From positions 1-9,250 of the forward strand of contig PWFM01000097.1 in the NCBI GenBank assembly GCA_003553895.1: 9,250 bases of DNA, read 5' to 3'. Shown piece by piece: positions 4,440 to 9,250 of the stretch. Position numbers and translations under genes: made by a program. The stretch comes from Syntrophomonadaceae bacterium (lineage in GTDB: Bacteria; Bacillota; Dethiobacteria; DTU022). Under the pieces are notes generated by a model. It was not told the origin of the DNA, made no database searches, and worked only from the letters and a program-made list of their open reading frames with translations. The stretch's first letter is position 1. The number at the start of each line of letters is the position of its first letter.

Positions 4440-6848
4440 TTAATTCCGTAAAGGCTTGCCAGTGCTCAGGAAGTGGTTGATTCGTTCCTGAGTTTTTTCC
4501 TCGCCTAGCAGGCGCAGGAACGCTTCTCTTTCGAGGTCGAGCAGGTACTGTTCACTGACAAGCGAATCCGGTTTGATATTTCCTCCGCAGAGAACAAAAG
4601 CGATCTCATTGGCGATTTTTTGTTCATGTTCGGTAATATAGCCGCCCCAGAGCATATTTTGGACGCCTACTTTAAAGGTGGCCACACCGTATTCCCCGAT
4701 GACCTGGATCGGTTTCTGTTCAGGCGCCTCATAGCCTTCCAGGTGCATGGCCAGGGCGGTATTCTTGGCATCATGGAGGAGGTGGTCCTGGTTGACCGTT
4801 ATTTTATCCGTCGGCCGCATGAAGCCAAGCTCTTTGGCATGAGCGGCGCTGGTGGCCACCGTAGCCATGGCTATCGCTTCGAATGCTTTCTGGACGAAAG
4901 GAAGGCGGTCAACTTTGACCCCTTCTTTTAGCCCTTCAGTGAAGCGGATCAGGTATTCTTTATTACCGCCTCCGCCGGGCAGCAATCCCATACCAACTTC
5001 AACCAGGCCCATGTAAGTTTCAGCGGCTGCGTGCATGCGGTCGCCATGCAGGGCTACTTCCAGCCCGCCGCCGAGGGTCATCTGGTGGGGAGCGGTGACG
5101 ACGGGAACGGAGGCGTACTTCATTTTCATCAGGCCGTCCTGGAGCCTTTTGGCGGTTTGGTCGATCATGTCCCAATCACCGGATTGGGCCGCCATCAGCA
5201 TCAGGACCACGTTTGCTCCAACACAGAAATTGGTCTCCTGGTTACCTACGACCATACCGACATAATTTTTCTCGGCTTCTTCAACCGCTTCGTGGATGAA
5301 TTCCCAGAATTGCGGTGACAGGGCCTGGCGCGGACTGTGCTGTTCCAGGCAGCAGATGCCGTCACCCAGATCGACCAGGCTGCCGTCGTCGTTGCCCTTG
5401 ATCAGCTTGCTTTGCTTTTTCAGGGCCGGCAGGGTGATAATTTCCGGGCTGATAGGAACCGGCTTGTAGTCGCCGGCATCAAAGTCGTAGAAGAAGAGGA
5501 ATCCGTTTTCGTCTTCTTTGTAAAAACTCTCGAATCCTTTCTTGAGCATCTGTTCTACTTTGGCCGGGATTTCTTCACCTTCGTTTTTCATCCGTTCAAC
5601 GCTTTCCTTGAACCCGATAATGTCCCAGGTCTCGAAGGGGCCCAGTTTCCAGTTAAAGCCCCAGCGCATGGCCCGGTCGACGTTGACAATGTCGTCGGCA
5701 ATTTCGGGAATCAGCCTGGCGGTGTAAAGCAGCAGCTTTTTGGTCAGCTCCCAGGCAAATTTACCGGCCTTGTCATCCGATTCGACCAGCATTTTGTAAC
5801 CTTCTTTAAGACCGGCCTGTTTGGTCTGGGAGAGGATGTCAAAGCGCGGCTTTTCCTTGGGCCGGTAATCAAATGATTCATAGTCGAGGGAGTAGATCTC
5901 TGAGCCGCTTTCGCCCTTGACTTTTTTATAAAAGCCCTGCCTGGTTTTTTCGCCCAGCATCTTGTTATCGACCATCTTTTGCAGCAGGTCGGGAACTTTA
6001 AAGACTTCTTTTTCTTCCGGGTCGTCCGATATGTTATAGACGGTGTTAGCAACATGGTAAAAAGTATCTACACCGACCATGTCAAGGGTGCGGAAGGAAG
6101 CGCTCTTGGGGTGACCCATTGGCGGTCCGGTAATGGTATCGACTTCCTCGATGCTCATATTTTCTTTCTGCATCAGGTCGATGGTATACATCATGGCATA
6201 GGTGCCGATGCGGTTGGCAATAAAGTTGGGGGTGTCCTTGGCGTAAACCACCCCTTTGCCGAGGGTGCGCTCGCAAAAGCGGTGCATATAGTCGAGGACT
6301 TCCTTCGATGTATCCTTGCAGGGGATCAATTCCAGCAATTTCATGTAGCGGGGAGGGTTGAAAAAGTGGGTCCCCAGGAAATGCTTGCGGAATTCCTCGG
6401 AGTTATCGGCGACCATTTCATTGATGGACAGGCCGGAGGTGTTGGAGGAGACAATTGCTCCTTCCGTCCAGTTTTCTTCGACCTGCTTGAAGACCTTTTT
6501 CTTGATGTCCATGTTTTCGACGATAACTTCGACCACCCAGTCCACATCTTTTAGCTTGTCCATATCGTCTTCGAAGTTGCCGGTCGAAATGCGGTCGATA
6601 TAAGATTTACGGTAGAGCGGATTCAATTTTTGTTTTAGCAATTCGTTTTTACCGTTATTCGCCAGTCGGTTCCGGACTTCGGGGCTTTCCAGGGTCAGTC
6701 CCTTTTTTTCCTCGTCCGGGGTTAGCTCACGGGGAACAATGTCGAGCAGCAAAACCGGAATACCCACATTGGCCAGGTGAGCGGCGATGGTGGCGCCCAT
6801 AACTCCGGCGCCGAGTACAGCAGCTTTTCGGATTTCTTTCAAGGCCAT
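4440..6848 (-). CDS. fadN: 3-hydroxyacyl-CoA dehydrogenase / enoyl-CoA hydratase fusion (FadN type)
   Basis: An 802-residue two-function beta-oxidation enzyme with the domain order of B. subtilis FadN (dehydrogenase first, crotonase last), the reverse of E. coli FadB. The NAD-binding Rossmann motif is GAGVMG (13-18). Dehydrogenase residues are the SSNTSGLSI segment (134-142), H161 (THFFNPPRYM) and E173 (LLELIP), followed by DTPNFIANR (205-213). A second dehydrogenase C-terminal-like segment is VDRAMRWGFNWKLGPFE (390-406). The crotonase domain spans about 490-720. FCVGANV (541-547) fits the oxyanion-hole strand, and E597 (LGGGLEVAL) and E617 (GLVEVGMG) have the 20-residue spacing of the two catalytic glutamates of enoyl-CoA hydratase. 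Both activities should therefore be intact. ATG at 6846-6848 follows AAGGAGG (6856-6862) by 7 bases. It lies 65 bases behind the TetR regulator and just ahead of the thiolase gene, in one operon. Confidence 0.95.
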   Translation of the reverse strand: MALKEIRKAAVLGAGVMGATIAAHLANVGIPVLLLDIVPRELTPDEEKKGLTLESPEVRNRLANNGKNELLKQKLNPLYRKSYIDRISTGNFEDDMDKLKDVDWVVEVIVENMDIKKKVFKQVEENWTEGAIVSSNTSGLSINEMVADNSEEFRKHFLGTHFFNPPRYMKLLELIPCKDTSKEVLDYMHRFCERTLGKGVVYAKDTPNFIANRIGTYAMMYTIDLMQKENMSIEEVDTITGPPMGHPKSASFRTLDMVGVDTFYHVANTVYNISDDPEEKEVFKVPDLLQKMVDNKMLGEKTRQGFYKKVKGESGSEIYSLDYESFDYRPKEKPRFDILSQTKQAGLKEGYKMLVESDDKAGKFAWELTKKLLLYTARLIPEIADDIVNVDRAMRWGFNWKLGPFETWDIIGFKESVERMKNEGEEIPAKVEQMLKKGFESFYKEDENGFLFFYDFDAGDYKPVPISPEIITLPALKKQSKLIKGNDDGSLVDLGDGICCLEQHSPRQALSPQFWEFIHEAVEEAEKNYVGMVVGNQETNFCVGANVVLMLMAAQSGDWDMIDQTAKRLQDGLMKMKYASVPVVTAPHQMTLGGGLEVALHGDRMHAAAETYMGLVEVGMGLLPGGGGNKEYLIRFTEGLKEGVKVDRLPFVQKAFEAIAMATVATSAAHAKELGFMRPTDKITVNQDHLLHDAKNTALAMHLEGYEAPEQKPIQVIGEYGVATFKVGVQNMLWGGYITEHEQKIANEIAFVLCGGNIKPDSLVSEQYLLDLEREAFLRLLGEEKTQERINHFLSTGKPLRN

Positions 6849-6913
6849 CTAAATACCTCCTTCATCTTGTTAAATCAGCTTCATAGATCTTTAAGAAAGG
6901 GTTGATTGGACAA

Positions 6914-7495
6914 TTACTGCAGCCCCTTTACAAGCAGTTCAAATAGAGGGTTTTTCAGGTTGCTGAGCTGGTATGGCTTGGTGGACATTACCCAGCAGGT
7001 TACTACTTCGTCTATGGCGCCGAAGATAACCTTGCGGGCGGTCCTTGTATCGATTTCTTGCCTGTACAGGGCCTGCTTTTTGCCTTCTTCAATCACCTCC
7101 TCTATAAGCTGGAAGTAACTCATAAGCGGTTTGGATATACCCTCATTAATATTTTGGTCTATTTGACGCAATTCGATCTGGGTTACCCTGGCCTGCTCCG
7201 GTTTGCTTCCGAGGGTCCTCAAATGGTAATCAATAATTGTTTCCAGTTTTTCATTGGTATTCCGGCAGTGTGCGAGTTCAGACCTTAACTCTTTAACAAA
7301 GCGGGTCATCAGGTTTTGAAAAAGAGATATCAAGATATCTTCTTTGTTGTTAAAGTAAATATAGACGGTGCCGTCTGCGACCCCGGCTTGACCGGCAATA
7401 TCCGAAATCCTGGTGCGGTGGTAGCCGGAACGGGCAAAAGTTTTAACGGCAGCATCGAGGATAACCTGGTTTTTCTCTCCGCTTCGCTTGGCCAT
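6914..7495 (-). CDS. fadR: TetR-family fatty-acid regulator (FadR/YsiA type)
   Basis: A 193-residue repressor with an N-terminal TetR helix-turn-helix (about 10-55; ISDIAGQAGVADGTVYIYF at 30-48) and a ligand-binding C-terminal domain. As I recall it, the B. subtilis FadR sequence shares the AGVADGT, NKEDILISLF, VTQIELRQ and FGAIDEVVTCWVM segments and a length near 194. That protein represses beta-oxidation genes and is released by long-chain acyl-CoA; the same role is inferred here. I chose the ATG at 7493-7495, which follows GGAGG (7500-7504) and gives the family's usual N-terminus. An in-frame ATG 14 codons upstream (7535-7537) lies inside the operator, has no ribosome site and would add a cysteine-rich segment unlike the family. 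The gene leads the operon with fadN and fadA, and a FadR-type box covers its own start of transcription, so it very probably represses itself and both enzymes. Confidence 0.92.
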   Translation of the reverse strand: MAKRSGEKNQVILDAAVKTFARSGYHRTRISDIAGQAGVADGTVYIYFNNKEDILISLFQNLMTRFVKELRSELAHCRNTNEKLETIIDYHLRTLGSKPEQARVTQIELRQIDQNINEGISKPLMSYFQLIEEVIEEGKKQALYRQEIDTRTARKVIFGAIDEVVTCWVMSTKPYQLSNLKNPLFELLVKGLQ

Positions 7496-7522
7496 GTAAC
7501 CTCCGGGTAAGCAGCATAATAA

Positions 7523-7540
7523 TGAATGAAGACTCATTCG
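7523..7540 (-). promoter_or_regulatory. FadR-type operator (autoregulatory)
   Basis: TGAATGA-AGAC-TCATTCG is an inverted repeat matching the B. subtilis FadR box as I know it (TGAATGA-N4-TCATTCA) at 13 of 14 half-site positions with the same spacing. It begins seven bases after the -10 box of the fadR promoter and so covers the expected start of transcription. No second copy was found ahead of fadN or tig. Confidence 0.85.
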
Positions 7541-7546
7541 TTATGT

Positions 7547-7575
7547 ATTGTACAATATTTTGAGATAATAATCAA
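7547..7575 (-). promoter_or_regulatory. Promoter of the fadR-fadN-fadA operon
   Basis: On the minus strand TTGATT (7570-7575) and TACAAT (7547-7552) are separated by exactly 17 bp, a good sigma-A promoter. Transcription would start near 7540, at the edge of the FadR box, giving a leader of about 45 nt before the fadR ATG. Confidence 0.75.
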
Positions 7576-7697
7576 GATTTATCGCTATTATTTAAAAAAT
7601 TTAAGGGATGGGTGTTCCTGCCTCGGCCGAAAAAGGGCTTTAAAACCTGTTTATTTGCCTGTGCGCAACATTTATGGAGAATCTTTGTTTGTATTGG
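7576..7697. other. Gene-free stretch between the fadR promoter and the tig upstream region
   Basis: This part of the 367-bp divergent intergenic region holds AT-rich DNA (7580-7605) followed by more GC-rich sequence. A plus-strand reading frame passes through it, but it begins inside the FadR operator, lacks a ribosome site and resembles no protein. I see no RNA gene, repeat or convincing promoter here. Confidence 0.5.
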
Positions 7698-7726
7698 TTG
7701 TAAGTAATTTTTTTCTATGTTAATAT
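7698..7726 (+). promoter_or_regulatory. Possible promoter ahead of tig
   Basis: TTGTAA (7698-7703) and TAATAT (7721-7726) are 17 bp apart, and the -10 box carries an extended TGT element (7718-7720). An overlapping TATAAT (7726-7731) has no matching -35 box. Transcription from here would begin just ahead of the hairpin at 7740 and give tig a leader of about 130 nt. Confidence 0.35.
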
Positions 7727-7739
7727 ATAATTGCTTTTG

Positions 7740-7763
7740 ACGCCTGAATATAAGGCGTTTTTA
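7740..7763 (+). terminator. Terminator-like hairpin in the tig upstream region
   Basis: ACGCCT (7740-7745) pairs with AGGCGT (7753-7758) around a seven-base loop, and the stem runs straight into a short T-tract on the plus strand. The other strand has no T-run behind the stem. No gene precedes it in that direction, so it may be an attenuator or a stabilising 5' hairpin of the tig transcript, or it may end a short RNA. Confidence 0.5.
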
Positions 7764-7862
7764 TTGTTAATCCAGGGTTATGCTCACATCGGTGAGTAAA
7801 TTGATACAGGTCAAATCATAATCATGTTGAAAGGAACCGTGTGGTAAGGAGAGGAGCAAAAT

Positions 7863-9250
7863 ATGTTAAATCGCTATGAAAAAATAGAGGATAACAAAGT
7901 GAAATTAGAGGTCGAGGTGGCCCCGTCGGATGTAGATGAAGCTCTTGACAATGCTTACCGTAAGATTGTGAAAAAAGTGAATTTGCCCGGTTTCCGTAAA
8001 GGCAAAGTCCCGCGCAAGGTCCTGGAATCGCATTTTGGGCCGGAAGTGCTGCATGAGGAGGCTCTGGAAGAGCTGGTCCCGCCGGCCTACGAGCAGGCCC
8101 TGGAAGAGTCCGGGATTGATCCCATTAACCAGCCTGAATTTGAACTGGTCCAGGTAGAAGAAGGCAAACCGCTCCTGTTCAACGCCCTGGTTGAAGTTTT
8201 ACCCGAAGTAGAACTGGGTGACTACAAGGGTTTAGAAGCAGAACAGGAAGAAGTGGCAGTTGATGATCTGCAGGTAGATCATCACATCTACATGCTGCGG
8301 GAACAGAATGCCCGTCTGGTACCCCGGGAAAACGAACCGGCCCGGGAGGGAGACCTGGTAACCATAGATTTTAAGGGGTTTGTCGACGGCGAGCCTTTTG
8401 AAGGTGGAGAAGCTGAAGATCATTCCCTGGAACTGGGCTCACGCTCATTTGTGCCCGGTTTTGAAGAGCAGCTGGAGGGAGTGAAGCCGGGGGAGGAACA
8501 AGAAATTGTGGTCAATTTTCCCGAGGATTACCGCAATGAAGAACTGGCCGGTAAAGAAGCCACCTTCCAGGTAAAAATGAAACAGATCAAAGAAAAACAG
8601 CTTCCCGAGCTTAACGATGATTTTGTTAAAGAGGTAAGTGAATTTGAAACCCTGGAAGAAATGAAGGTTGACCTGAAAGAAAAGATGCTTAAAAATGCTG
8701 AAGAACAGTCGAAAACAAAACTTGAAGAATCCCTGATTGAAAAGATAACCGATGCTTCTGAAGTTCAGCTTCCGGAGGTTCTGGTCGAGCGTCAGATTGA
8801 CCGGATGATGGGGGACATGGAAAATTACCTGCGCCAGCAGGGGCTCAGACTCGATCAATTTCTTGAACTGTCCGGCAAAACCAAAGAAGAGCTTCGCGAG
8901 CAGAACCGGCCGGAAGCGGAGAAGCGGACCAAGGCGAACCTGGTCCTGGATGCTATTGCCAAGAAAGAAGGATTTACTGTCGATGACAGCGAACTAGACA
9001 GTAAGATAGCTGAGATCGCTGAGGCATACAACGATCAACCGGAACGGATCAGGGATATTATTGAAAAGCAGGGCCGCCTGCCTTCTATCCGGGAGGAAAT
9101 GCGGATCCGTAAAGCGGTAGACTTAATTGTTGAGAGCGCCAGTATAACCCTGGTTAAAGCTTCAGATAAAAAAGAGGAAACAGACAAAGAAGAAGCAGTC
9201 AACAACGACACAGACAAAGAAGTAGAAAAAGAGGAAGAAAAAGGCGTTGA
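7863..9250 (+). CDS. tig: Trigger factor (ribosome-associated chaperone and peptidyl-prolyl isomerase), 3' end outside window
   Basis: Trigger factor binds the ribosome at the exit tunnel and shields new polypeptides. All three domains are visible. The ribosome-binding domain (about 1-145) carries GFRKGKVP at 43-50, the same position as in E. coli. The FKBP-type isomerase domain spans about 160-245 (GDLVTIDFKGFVDGEPF and FVPGFEEQLEGVKPGEE). The helical C-terminal chaperone domain runs from about 250 to 435. The ATG follows AAGGAGAGGAG (7846-7856) by 6 bases. The frame is open for 462 codons and has not stopped at the window edge, whereas the E. coli and B. subtilis proteins have about 432 and 424 residues. 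The excess is a lysine- and glutamate-rich tail from about 435. It is transcribed away from fadR. In many bacteria clpP and clpX follow tig, but that lies outside this window. Confidence 0.96.
   Translation, partial: MLNRYEKIEDNKVKLEVEVAPSDVDEALDNAYRKIVKKVNLPGFRKGKVPRKVLESHFGPEVLHEEALEELVPPAYEQALEESGIDPINQPEFELVQVEEGKPLLFNALVEVLPEVELGDYKGLEAEQEEVAVDDLQVDHHIYMLREQNARLVPRENEPAREGDLVTIDFKGFVDGEPFEGGEAEDHSLELGSRSFVPGFEEQLEGVKPGEEQEIVVNFPEDYRNEELAGKEATFQVKMKQIKEKQLPELNDDFVKEVSEFETLEEMKVDLKEKMLKNAEEQSKTKLEESLIEKITDASEVQLPEVLVERQIDRMMGDMENYLRQQGLRLDQFLELSGKTKEELREQNRPEAEKRTKANLVLDAIAKKEGFTVDDSELDSKIAEIAEAYNDQPERIRDIIEKQGRLPSIREEMRIRKAVDLIVESASITLVKASDKKEETDKEEAVNNDTDKEVEKEEEKGV

Noticed and set aside
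5979..6554. 191-codon plus-strand frame opposite fadN
   Set aside because: Antisense shadow; the minus-strand frame contains the dehydrogenase motifs throughout.
7496..7537. Longer N-terminus for FadR starting at 7537
   Set aside because: That start lies in the operator at or near the expected transcription start, lacks a ribosome site and adds 14 residues absent from the family; the ATG at 7495 has GGAGG just ahead.
7526..7723. 65-codon plus-strand frame between fadR and tig
   Set aside because: Starts inside the FadR operator, has no ribosome site, and its translation shows no domain or signal feature.
8445..8858. 137-codon minus-strand frame opposite tig
   Set aside because: Antisense shadow of the isomerase and chaperone domains of trigger factor; phenylalanine-rich because it mirrors the glutamate- and lysine-rich sense strand.

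Overview
The window looks like chromosomal DNA of an anaerobic, Clostridia-type Firmicute. Genes carry strong AAGGAGG-type ribosome binding sites, one uses a TTG start, and transcription units end in intrinsic terminators. A 60-residue single-cluster [4Fe-4S] ferredoxin fits an anaerobe. The regulator, the fatty-acid genes and the operator resemble the FadR/FadN/FadA system of Bacillus subtilis. A fatty-acid-oxidising anaerobe of the Syntrophomonas or Desulfotomaculum sort is a guess, not something the sequence proves. No insertion sequence, phage gene, tRNA, rRNA or CRISPR array was seen.

Left part (1-1900). A MurE-type Mur ligase runs leftwards off the window edge. Behind it, also leftward, is a monocistronic ferredoxin gene with its own promoter and terminator. 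From 1246 to 1899 there is no conventional gene, but the stretch is rich in signals. It holds two perfect consensus DnaA boxes 42 bp apart, a 14-bp palindrome, a 21-bp palindrome, and a previously easy-to-miss 26-codon rightward ORF. That ORF encodes little more than a lipoprotein signal peptide with a lipobox (LLGC). It has a near-perfect Shine-Dalgarno and is followed by two hairpins, the second a strong terminator.

Middle part (1900-7575). All genes point left. A TetR-family regulator (fadR-like), a 3-hydroxyacyl-CoA dehydrogenase/enoyl-CoA hydratase fusion (fadN-like) and a thiolase (fadA-like) form one compact operon. It runs from a promoter at about 7550, whose start region carries a FadR-type operator, to a long terminator hairpin at 3134-3184. 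Together the two enzymes give the hydratase, dehydrogenase and thiolase steps of beta-oxidation; the acyl-CoA dehydrogenase and ETF are not in the window. The likely logic is that long-chain acyl-CoA releases FadR from its own operator, switching on regulator and enzymes together. Downstream lies an M24-family metallopeptidase-like gene that keeps the five metal ligands but appears to lack two histidines usual in active M24 peptidases.

Right part (7576-9250). Trigger factor (tig) is transcribed rightward, divergently from fadR, and runs off the right edge with an unusually long charged tail. A terminator-like hairpin sits in its upstream region with no recognisable gene to terminate.

The best candidates for something undescribed are the tiny lipopeptide unit at 1668-1892, the DnaA-box pair beside it, and the atypical M24 protein.
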